A stretch of DNA of 23,291 bases from Nanobdellota archaeon. GTDB taxonomy: Archaea > Nanobdellota > Nanobdellia > Woesearchaeales > JAHJBD01. The stretch spans positions 1 to 23,291 of the forward strand of contig JAHJBD010000189.1 in assembly GCA_018813725.1 (NCBI GenBank), written 5' to 3'. This document shows positions 1 through 5,843 of this stretch, piece by piece (the stretch's first letter is position 1; every line of letters begins with the position of its first letter). A program made the translations under genes and the position numbers. Below the pieces are notes generated by a model. The model was not told where the DNA came from, ran no database searches, and saw nothing but the letters and a program-made list of their open reading frames with translations.

Positions 1-970
1 AGGTTGAACCGCCGTATACAACTTTAAGCTTATAGGTCCCAGCTACAGCAGATAAAGTGAAAGCGCCGTTGCTATCAGTTGTTGAAGATGCAACATTAGC
101 ATCAGAGCAAGTAGTAAACTTGACTGTAACACCGCTCAAAACATTGCCGCTTTCATCCTGGACTGTTCCGAACAAATTTGATTTAGTTGCAAAAGTAATC
201 GGGGCTGATAAGGTTAAGTCACCAGCCTGCCAATAATGACATTCCTCATTTGCAAGTGTAACTATATAAGTAGTGCCGCCAATAACTACTTTAAGCTTAT
301 AATTTCCAGGCGTAGCTGACAATGTAAAAGTACCTGCACTATCAGTGGTGGTGCTCGTAACATCACTGTCGCTGCAGGTGGTCCATTTTACAGTAGCACC
401 AGATATTCCATTGCCATCTTCATCATGGATATAACCAGTTAATCTTGATGTGATCTGCAGGACTATTGCGCTTGAAAGAGACAGTGACCCTGGATCATAT
501 GCATGACACTCATCACCCCCAACACTGACAAGATATGTAAATCCATTATATTCAATCTTGAGCTTATAAGAACCTGATAATGCTTTAATTGTGAAAGCAC
601 CATTGCTGTCAGTGGTATCGCTTGTAACAGCTGAATCAGAACAGGTTGTCCATTTTGCCACAGCGCCATTGATCTTATTCCCATTTTGGTCCTGCACTGT
701 TCCAGAAAGTGACGTGTATATTGTTATAGGCAGATCAAGGTCATAAGAACCAGCGCTCCAATCATGGCAACTGTCCCCATTAACACTGAAGGATGTTGTC
801 CTCCCATTATAACTTACTTTTAATTTGTAGCTCCCAGGATTGATTGTAATTTCATATTCACCATTTGAATTGGTGTAATCATATTCCTGGATATTATTGC
901 TGCAATCAGTAAACATTACCTTAGCATTATTTATCTCGTTACCATCCTCATCTACCACTGTTCCTGACAA
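1..970 (-). repeat. Coding tandem repeats of ~261-267 bp in the surface protein gene
   Basis: Four units start at codons ending at positions 970, 709, 442 and 175, so the period is 261, 267 and 267 bp. The fourth unit is cut at position 1. Units 2-4 are closest to each other (shared phrases such as TTCSD, TTDSNGAFT, YKLK), while unit 1 is more diverged. This suggests internal duplication of a surface-domain module. Confidence 0.85.
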
Positions 971-1906
971 TACTACGTCGCTGCTGCCTTCGGCGACTGT
1001 AAAAGAGCTTGACAAGTCAGAGATTGAATGCCCAGTTGAGTCAAATATCTTTGAGTATGCCCGAAATGAACCTGTGCCCAAAGCAGATATCAGTAAAGAG
1101 GCATCAAGGTTGATTGAGGGATAATAAAAAGAGGAATACCCAGGAATAGACCAAGACCAGCTTCCAAGATAACCTTCAGTATTATCACTCTTAATAACAT
1201 ACACGTATTCTGTAACAGTCTCAGCACCGCTGTTATGCGTTTGAGCCCTTTTTATCTTGATGGTATCAGATGAGTCATAAGAGGTTTTATCAGTAGTAAC
1301 AGTAAGTGTGTCAGTAGTCACGCCTTCGATAGATGTCTCATCGATGACTTCAATCTCGCCTGATACAGTAGCAGGAATATAAGGTATTGAGGCATAGATG
1401 TTTTGATTTAGGATTCCAGTTATAAGAAAAGTTGAATAATAACCATTATCAACAGTAAGGTCCTTTTCCAGCACAGGTTCGCTTTCGATCCCAATATTAT
1501 TCTCGATTACCTGCAGTTCATTTTCAATTACTCCGACTGAGTCAAAAGCTTCAAACCCTATATATGATTCCTGTGTGTAGGCCAGATTGTATTGGAGATC
1601 ATCTGCTACAAGCTCATTCTCGATAAAAGGACCTGATACTTCCAAAGAAGGCAAACTCTCAAGAGAAACAGAACCAGCATCAAGCACATCTAAAGTCTCG
1701 ACATCAGCATCCATTATGTTCGTCTGTTGCAGATTGATAGTCAAAGCTAGATCTACATTATTTGATACAGGAAAATCAATCTTTTGAGGTATTGGTTCAT
1801 TTGATACATCGATGGTCTCTCCATGAAATGAGGATGCCTCGCATATAGGGAGCATTAAGATGATAAAGATCAAAAACGTACTGATGTATGTTATGTTCCT
1901 TCTCAT
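1..1906 (-). CDS. Secreted surface protein with tandem carboxypeptidase-regulatory-like repeats (partial, C-terminus off window)
   Basis: The frame is open without a stop from ATG 1906 to the window edge, 635 codons, so the C-terminus is missing. The start overlaps the stop of the upstream gene as ATGA, which points to translational coupling. The first ~25 residues are a signal peptide (basic MRRN, a hydrophobic stretch, then a cleavage region near PICEASS). Residues ~26-312 are beta-rich and Ser/Thr/Asp-rich, like extracellular Ig-type segments. From residue ~313 four repeats of 87-89 residues follow, each beginning like LSGTVQDQNGN, with a central TDSNGxFT and a GxYKLKV strand, as in carboxypeptidase-regulatory-like/Cna-B-type beta-sandwich repeats. 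Each complete repeat has two cysteines, in xxCSD/N and in a CHxW/Y motif, possibly a disulfide. Probably a cell-surface or adhesin-like protein; the ligand is unknown. Confidence 0.85.
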   Translation of the reverse strand, partial: MRRNITYISTFLIFIILMLPICEASSFHGETIDVSNEPIPQKIDFPVSNNVDLALTINLQQTNIMDADVETLDVLDAGSVSLESLPSLEVSGPFIENELVADDLQYNLAYTQESYIGFEAFDSVGVIENELQVIENNIGIESEPVLEKDLTVDNGYYSTFLITGILNQNIYASIPYIPATVSGEIEVIDETSIEGVTTDTLTVTTDKTSYDSSDTIKIKRAQTHNSGAETVTEYVYVIKSDNTEGYLGSWSWSIPGYSSFYYPSINLDASLLISALGTGSFRAYSKIFDSTGHSISDLSSSFTVAEGSSDVVLSGTVVDEDGNEINNAKVMFTDCSNNIQEYDYTNSNGEYEITINPGSYKLKVSYNGRTTSFSVNGDSCHDWSAGSYDLDLPITIYTSLSGTVQDQNGNKINGAVAKWTTCSDSAVTSDTTDSNGAFTIKALSGSYKLKIEYNGFTYLVSVGGDECHAYDPGSLSLSSAIVLQITSRLTGYIHDEDGNGISGATVKWTTCSDSDVTSTTTDSAGTFTLSATPGNYKLKVVIGGTTYIVTLANEECHYWQAGDLTLSAPITFATKSNLFGTVQDESGNVLSGVTVKFTTCSDANVASSTTDSNGAFTLSAVAGTYKLKVVYGGST

Positions 1907-2349
1907 TTGAATATCCCCAATACCATCGATATCAGCCTGCCGGTAAACGATGACACCTTACTGCCAAAGCTCTCAATTATCTCAAAATCTCCGCTAACTG
2001 TCACACCTGGCCTTGTTATTGATATCTCAACTTCATCAATTTCAGATTCAGAAACATTAACGCTGTATTCAGCCAGTTCAATATCACCTTGGTAATTGAC
2101 CTTATCATTTGAGTCAGTTGAAATGACTTCTACTGATAGATTATCTGCCTGTGATACTTTTAAGGAGAGGTCTATGGGTTGAGCGATAACTTCTGCTGAT
2201 TGAACAGTCGCTTCCAAAGAAACTGCTTGATCCTCATTTGCAACAACCTCATTAGAACCAGTTTCCATAACAATCAAGGTTTCAGCATAGCATACAAAAG
2301 ACAGAAGGATAATCAAAATGCAATATAGGACTATTTTTGCTTCCCCCAT
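1903..2349 (-). CDS. Small secreted protein of unknown function
   Basis: 148 residues from ATG 2349. Residues ~5-22 (IVLYCILIILLSFVCYA) form a signal peptide or membrane anchor. The mature part is acidic and rich in Val, Ser and Glu, with alternating hydrophobic residues that suggest beta structure. The last ~20 residues are amphipathic and hydrophobic (ending SMVLGIFK). I recognise no family. A TATA-like box lies 27 nt upstream, so this is the first gene of a unit, and its TGA stop overlaps the ATG of the large surface-protein gene. The two proteins are probably made together and may act together outside the cell; that is inference from the overlap and the shared export signals. Confidence 0.8.
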   Translation of the reverse strand: MGEAKIVLYCILIILLSFVCYAETLIVMETGSNEVVANEDQAVSLEATVQSAEVIAQPIDLSLKVSQADNLSVEVISTDSNDKVNYQGDIELAEYSVNVSESEIDEVEISITRPGVTVSGDFEIIESFGSKVSSFTGRLISMVLGIFK

Positions 2350-2370
2350 ACTATAAATCTAGGTGAAAAA

Positions 2371-2380
2371 CCTTTATAAG
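2371..2380 (-). promoter_or_regulatory. TATA-like box for the secreted-protein pair
   Basis: On the minus strand CTTATAAAGG is centred 27 nt before ATG 2349. Archaeal transcripts usually start about 25 nt after the TATA centre, so a leaderless message is expected. Confidence 0.6.
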
Positions 2381-2412
2381 ACCTTTTGAGTTTTTTCCGG
2401 AAAGATTCCGGA

Positions 2413-2904
2413 TCAGACTGTTGTAGTAAACTTATTACCCTCAACCTGGAACAACCGTTTAGAATTCTTCTTCAGTTCCTGCTTCAACACTTTACCAAAA
2501 TAGATTATATGGTCCCCTGCTTCAACTTGGCTTGCAACCTCGCACTCGAGGTAACCGATAGCCTGCTTTATCCTGCAGCAGTCTACACTCTCAGCCTCTT
2601 CTTTGGTCAATTTTGCCTTTGACCATTTATCCATATGGAGGCCAGAATTTCTGCCGACAAAAAGCGCCTTCTCTTCAAGTTTATCAGAGATGAAATTCAC
2701 AACAAACACTCCGCTTTCATCGATGATCTTCCTGGAAAACCTTGTTTTACCTATCGCTATCGCATACATAACTGGATTAAAGGATACAGGCATATGCCAA
2801 GATAAAGCTATAATATTATCCTTATGCACTTTCTTTCCCAGCATATCAAGCTGTGCTCTGCATGATACAAGCACAACCTGCCTAGTTCCTGTTATTGATG
2901 CCAT
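2413..2904 (-). CDS. Flavin reductase-like FMN-binding split-barrel protein
   Basis: 163 residues. The body matches the flavin reductase/flavoredoxin family: an ALSWHMPVSFNPVMYAIAI segment, then a TRFSRKIIDESGVFVVNFI segment, then the acidic helix, then AIGYLECEV and GDHIIYFGKV strands near the C-terminus. The family binds FMN and often passes electrons from NAD(P)H or ferredoxin-type donors. It starts 16 nt after the rubrerythrin stop with a GGT-containing ribosome site (TAGGTAA) about 8 nt before ATG 2904, so it is the last gene of the methyltransferase-rubrerythrin operon. It may reduce the rubredoxin-like centre of the rubrerythrin or serve another reductive step; this link is inferred from the operon. 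A residue cluster VDCC near position 108 is a possible redox pair but is not part of the family definition. Confidence 0.85.
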   Translation of the reverse strand: MASITGTRQVVLVSCRAQLDMLGKKVHKDNIIALSWHMPVSFNPVMYAIAIGKTRFSRKIIDESGVFVVNFISDKLEEKALFVGRNSGLHMDKWSKAKLTKEEAESVDCCRIKQAIGYLECEVASQVEAGDHIIYFGKVLKQELKKNSKRLFQVEGNKFTTTV

Positions 2905-2920
2905 ATTATTTACCTAATTT

Positions 2921-3439
2921 TTACTGCCACAGATCTTCTGGCTCAAAATACTCTTTCTCATGCCCGCACAACGGACATTTCTCCAAAGGCTCTTTTCCTG
3001 TGTGAACATAACCGCACTTGCTGCATTTCCACTTGATAGGTTTTTCTCTCTTAAATACAGTGCCTTTCTTGACCATCTCGAGCATCCTTTTGTACCTTTC
3101 CCTATGCTCTTTCTCCACCTTTGCGATCTGCATGAAAAGGTTTGCAGCAGGTATGTTGCCCTCTTTTTTTGCCTGCTCAGCAAATTTGGGATACATATCA
3201 ACAGTCTCGTAGTGCTCTCCTTCTGCAGCCTCAGTCAGGTTTCCAGCAGTATCCTGTATGCCTTTCAGCATCTTGAGCTCTTCTTTAGCATGCTGCATCT
3301 CATTTTCTGCAGTCTCTTCAAATATCTTAGCTATGTAATGATAGCCTTGCTTTCTTGCAACCTTTGCAAAATAAGTATACCTGTTCCTAGCCTGGCTCTC
3401 GCCAGCAAAAGCTGCTTTTAGATTGTCTTCTGTAGTCAT
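2921..3439 (-). CDS. rbr: Rubrerythrin (diiron peroxidase with C-terminal rubredoxin-like domain)
   Basis: 172 residues from ATG 3439. A longer frame begins at TTG 3454, but ATG 3439 is preceded by GAGGGG six bases upstream and overlaps the stop of the methyltransferase as ATGA, so I prefer it. Residues ~1-135 are a four-helix ferritin-like domain with iron-ligand motifs: GESQARNRY, EETAENEMQHAKE, and KVEKEHRERY near position 112. Residues ~137-172 are a rubredoxin-like domain with CSKCGY and CPLCGH, which bind one iron. Rubrerythrins reduce hydrogen peroxide in the cytoplasm of anaerobes using electrons from a rubredoxin reductase. The flavin reductase follows 16 nt later. All expected metal-ligand motifs are present, so it is probably functional. 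Confidence 0.95.
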   Translation of the reverse strand: MTTEDNLKAAFAGESQARNRYTYFAKVARKQGYHYIAKIFEETAENEMQHAKEELKMLKGIQDTAGNLTEAAEGEHYETVDMYPKFAEQAKKEGNIPAANLFMQIAKVEKEHRERYKRMLEMVKKGTVFKREKPIKWKCSKCGYVHTGKEPLEKCPLCGHEKEYFEPEDLWQ

Positions 3440-3930
3440 TTTATCCCCTCGCAAATATATATAAGATCCTTATCCTCTTCAATAGTCTTATCAACCTTAA
3501 ATAATTTTCGGATAGCATAATCGATCATGCTCTTCTTTCCGCTCTTCTTAAGAAAACTCAAGACAAACTTATCCTTGCCCACCCTTTTTATCTCTTTCAA
3601 CCCCTTCTCAATATCCTGAAAGTTCTGGATAGCGGTTATCGATATTACAACATCAAAATGATGATCAGGATAAGGTATATCTTCAGCAGGCGCTAGCTTA
3701 AACTCAATCTTATCCTTCTGCCTTGCCCTTTCCAAGAGCTTAGGCGCAGGGTCTATCCCATACCTTTGACAATCCCAAGGCTCTGTGGTAAGCCCAGTAC
3801 CACACCCTACATCTAAGAGCTTATCAGTCTTCTCAAGTTTGAGATGTTTCTTTATTTCCTCAACTTTCTTCAGCTGCTCTTCCTTGTGCAGTTCTTCGTA
3901 TCCAGATGAAATATCGTCATAATAGGTCAT
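3436..3930 (-). CDS. Class I SAM-dependent methyltransferase (UbiE/Methyltransf_11-like)
   Basis: 164 residues from ATG 3930 (MTYYDDISSGYEEL). The glycine-rich SAM loop LLDVGCGTGLTT, the acidic residue after strand 2 (YGIDPAPKLL), the motif APAEDIPYPDHHFDVVIS and the helix GLKEIKRV are typical of the family. The substrate cannot be told. A longer in-frame start at 3975 exists but lies in the odd 66-bp segment between two copies of the gene's 5' end. ATG 3930 is inside the copy that continues into the intact gene and has GGGGTG a few bases upstream. The stop overlaps the rubrerythrin ATG, so the two are translationally coupled. The promoter TATA box is 106 bp farther than usual because of the duplication. 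Confidence 0.88.
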   Translation of the reverse strand: MTYYDDISSGYEELHKEEQLKKVEEIKKHLKLEKTDKLLDVGCGTGLTTEPWDCQRYGIDPAPKLLERARQKDKIEFKLAPAEDIPYPDHHFDVVISITAIQNFQDIEKGLKEIKRVGKDKFVLSFLKKSGKKSMIDYAIRKLFKVDKTIEEDKDLIYICEGIK

Positions 3931-4040
3931 AAAACACCCCAGTTCGTAGGACTGAGCAAAGCGAATGTCGCACATCGCAGCCTACAGCCGAAACTGTAGC
4001 TTCGTACCCAGATGATATATCGTCATAATAGGTCATAAAA
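3895..4040. repeat. 40-bp direct repeat (3895-3934 and 4001-4040)
   Basis: The two 40-bp blocks differ at 2 positions and cover the start codon and first 12 codons of the methyltransferase. The 66 bp between them contain small inverted repeats, for example CTACAG...CTGTAG at 3982-3999 and ATGTCGCACAT near 3965-3975. No gene is visible in this spacer apart from the small upstream ORF. Confidence 0.85.
3917..4036 (-). pseudogene. Duplicated 5' end of the methyltransferase gene, now a 39-codon upstream ORF
   Basis: Starting at ATG 4036, the first 12 codons (MTYYDDISSGYE) repeat the start of the methyltransferase. The frame then enters a different 66-bp segment and ends at TGA 3919-3917, just inside the second copy. 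The offset between copies is 106 bp, not a multiple of three, so copy 1 cannot read into the gene. The promoter TATA box stands 26 nt before this first ATG, so the transcript probably begins here and ribosomes would have to reinitiate at ATG 3930, which the small ORF overlaps by 14 bases. It could be a mere scar or an upstream ORF that lowers operon expression. Confidence 0.6.
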
Positions 4041-4057
4041 AAACAAAAATACAAAAA

Positions 4058-4066
4058 AGTATATAG
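4058..4066 (-). promoter_or_regulatory. TATA-like box of the methyltransferase-rubrerythrin-flavin reductase operon
   Basis: CTATATACT on the minus strand is centred 26 nt before ATG 4036, the first of the two duplicated start codons, and 132 nt before the start of the intact gene. Confidence 0.55.
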
Positions 4067-4075
4067 ATGTTTTGT

Positions 4076-4918
4076 TTAAAGCAGCAGGTCAATAAGAGTA
4101 TATGCTCCTAGTATTACTGTTACTAAACCTATGGCAAGCTTCAGCTTATTTGTCCTTATCTTCCTTATAGTATTTGCAGACAAAGGGACAGACAGCACTC
4201 CCCCGATTATCAAATAAGGAGCCAATGTCCAGTCAATTATTCCTTTTGTTAGGAGATATGTAATCACACCAACAACACAAGTCATACCCTCAGCAAGAGA
4301 TGTAATTCCTACTGCATTCTGTCCTTTTACACCAGCAAGGAGTTGCCCACCAGTGACCACAGGACCGTACCCTCCGCCGCTTATGCCTTTATTGAATGAA
4401 GCCACCAATCCTAAGAAAGTGACTTTTTTCCAGGAAAAACCATACCTTTTATTTATGGTGAATATTATCACCAATCCTATCACAAGCACCAACAGGCCTA
4501 TGTATAGCTTAAGCATGAACTTTGGTATGTTTATAGCAATAAATACTGCAGCCACAGTGCCAATTATGCTGCATGAAGCGATAAGTATCACAAGCTTAAG
4601 ATGCATGGGCACTCCTTTATTAAAACTGTGAACAAATCCAAACTCCTTAACTGACCTGTATATCTTGACAGGATTCATTGTCTTTGGCCTGAAATCAACA
4701 TTGCCGACCGAATGATGGGTAAACCCAGCTAGAAAACCAGTGATTAATTCAGACAATAGGACTGCAGGTACTACCTGCAAAGGTTCAAATCCCATTATAA
4801 GCAGTATTGGCGTGAGAGATGTCCCATATCCCATGCCTAAAGTAGAATCTATATATTCAGCAAAAAATGCCATTATAATAATTGCTAATCCAATCCCTAA
4901 CGCTAGTTCAAATATCAT
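4076..4918 (-). CDS. TauE/SafE (TSUP) family membrane permease
   Basis: 280 residues with about eight hydrophobic spans. Residues ~18-45 (FAEYIDSTLGMGYGTSLTPILLIMGF) and ~175-200 (VASFNKGISGGGYGPVVTGGQ) are the two halves of the family's internal repeat, each with a conserved glycine-rich GxGYG segment. TSUP proteins move sulfur-containing anions or other small organic anions across the cytoplasmic membrane; the direction and substrate here are unknown. The start codon overlaps the stop of the small upstream gene (ATGA), so the two are coupled. An Rrf2-type regulator lies just upstream on the same strand. That neighbourhood suggests control by sulfur or redox state, which is inference. Confidence 0.92.
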   Translation of the reverse strand: MIFELALGIGLAIIIMAFFAEYIDSTLGMGYGTSLTPILLIMGFEPLQVVPAVLLSELITGFLAGFTHHSVGNVDFRPKTMNPVKIYRSVKEFGFVHSFNKGVPMHLKLVILIASCSIIGTVAAVFIAINIPKFMLKLYIGLLVLVIGLVIIFTINKRYGFSWKKVTFLGLVASFNKGISGGGYGPVVTGGQLLAGVKGQNAVGITSLAEGMTCVVGVITYLLTKGIIDWTLAPYLIIGGVLSVPLSANTIRKIRTNKLKLAIGLVTVILGAYTLIDLLL

Positions 4919-5319
4919 ATCTGTTCACCTCGATTATATGTGCAGGAATAATCAAATCTTTTCTCTTTGCCTATTACATCATATCCTAACTTTGCAAGCC
5001 TTCCAATATCAGCCTCAAGCCTCAGGTTAGCATTATCAACACTTACCCTCTGCCTTTTAGGACTCTCCATGAAAAGACACGCACCATAAAACTGGTCGAT
5101 TGAAACTTCTTTATCTCCTATCTGCCAAAGAAAGTTCATATACATATCATTCCTAACCCATTCAGGTGTAGCTTCCTCAACAGTAAATACTCTTGCAGCT
5201 ACAACACTTACTGAACCACCTCCTGCAACTTTATGCTTTCTTGCCATATCAATACAGTCATCCAAACATTCTGGAGTGCCTGTAAAAACATATTTCATGC
5301 TTCTCATTTTTATCCCCAT
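4915..5319 (-). CDS. Small conserved-looking protein coupled to the TSUP permease, unknown function
   Basis: 134 residues from ATG 5319, or 130 from ATG 5307. The sequence upstream of 5307 is GGGGATAAAA, the same ribosome-site pattern as before the rubrerythrin gene, so 5307 is a good alternative; the TATA-like box at 5343-5351 fits a transcript starting near 5320. The protein has no signal peptide or membrane span. It has a glycine stretch (KVAGGGSVSVVAARVF, residues ~30-46), a WQIGDKEVSIDQFYGACLFME segment, and cysteines at ~18, 22, 81 and 125. I do not recognise the family. The overlap with the permease start suggests a joint role, for example binding or processing the permease's substrate. 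Confidence 0.7.
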   Translation of the reverse strand: MGIKMRSMKYVFTGTPECLDDCIDMARKHKVAGGGSVSVVAARVFTVEEATPEWVRNDMYMNFLWQIGDKEVSIDQFYGACLFMESPKRQRVSVDNANLRLEADIGRLAKLGYDVIGKEKRFDYSCTYNRGEQI

Positions 5320-5332
5320 TATTCTATATGTT

Positions 5333-5353
5333 ATCTATCATATTAGTATAGAT
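5333..5353. promoter_or_regulatory. Inverted repeat over a TATA-like box, candidate operator
   Basis: ATCTAT (5333-5338) and ATAGAT (5348-5353) are perfect 6-bp inverted arms with a 9-bp spacer, overlapping the TATA-like CTATACTAA at 5343-5351 (minus strand) in the 50-bp gap between the Rrf2-type gene and the permease unit. A protein bound here would block the promoter. The Rrf2-type regulator next door is the obvious candidate; this is inference. Confidence 0.4.
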
Positions 5354-5369
5354 TATTATCTAAAAAAAA

Positions 5370-5777
5370 TTATTTGCCCAAGATATCAGCAAATGTTGTT
5401 TTCTCAAGCTTATTAGCTATGTAATCTCTGATATCCCTAAACAATAATATTAGCTTCTTGCTCTTTTCAATAGGAGTATGCTCATAAAAATATTTGCTCA
5501 CTGATTCGACAGGAGCAAGTGCTCCATCAATTAGTCTGATAATCTCTGCCAAAGTAACTTCTGATGGCTTTTTTGCAAGCCTGTATCCTCCTTCTGCGCC
5601 GCGATGGCTCCTTAGATAACCTGCTCCTTTCAAGATAAGTAGGATCTGCTCAAGATATTTTTTAGGGATATCTTTCCTTTTTGAAATATCATCTATCTTG
5701 ACAAGACCCTCATCATAATGTTCAGAAAGGTCAATCAGCGCAAGGCATGCATATTCGCTTTTTCTTGACAGTTTCAT
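5370..5777 (-). CDS. Rrf2-family winged-helix transcriptional regulator
   Basis: 135 residues from ATG 5777. Upstream in-frame starts exist (5804, 5831), but MKLSRKSEYACLALIDLSEH is the standard family N-terminus, and a TATA box centred at ~5807 lies 29 nt before ATG 5777. The HTH is seen in IDDISKRKDIPKKYLEQILLILKGAGYLRSHRGAEGGYRLAKKPSEVTLAEIIRLIDGAL (given here as a region at residues ~28-88), with the family's RGAxGGYRL wing. The three cysteines that bind a cluster in IscR-type members are absent: the region after IDGALAP reads VESVSKYFYEHTPIEKS. It is therefore more like cysteine-free or CymR-like members and probably senses something other than an Fe-S cluster. It likely controls the small gene and TSUP permease directly downstream. 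Confidence 0.9.
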   Translation of the reverse strand: MKLSRKSEYACLALIDLSEHYDEGLVKIDDISKRKDIPKKYLEQILLILKGAGYLRSHRGAEGGYRLAKKPSEVTLAEIIRLIDGALAPVESVSKYFYEHTPIEKSKKLILLFRDIRDYIANKLEKTTFADILGK

Positions 5778-5800
5778 TGTATACCAACTTGATAGAGAAT

Positions 5801-5813
5801 GCATATATATTAA
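5801..5813 (-). promoter_or_regulatory. TATA-like box of the Rrf2-type regulator gene
   Basis: TTAATATATATGC on the minus strand, centred about 29 nt before ATG 5777. It supports that start over the longer reading frame, whose start codons lie within or upstream of the box. Confidence 0.5.
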
Positions 5814-5843
5814 TGTTTCTTTTTTGTGCAAGATAGTACCTAT

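Noticed and set aside
3436..3975. Longer start of the methyltransferase at 3975
   Set aside because: The extra 15 codons lie in the spacer between the duplicated gene starts, and ATG 3930 has a ribosome-site-like GGGGTG and matches the duplicated native start.
3982..3999. Hairpin in the methyltransferase leader as a riboswitch
   Set aside because: Only a 6-bp stem with a short loop is visible, with no recognisable aptamer; the segment is better explained as part of the duplication spacer.
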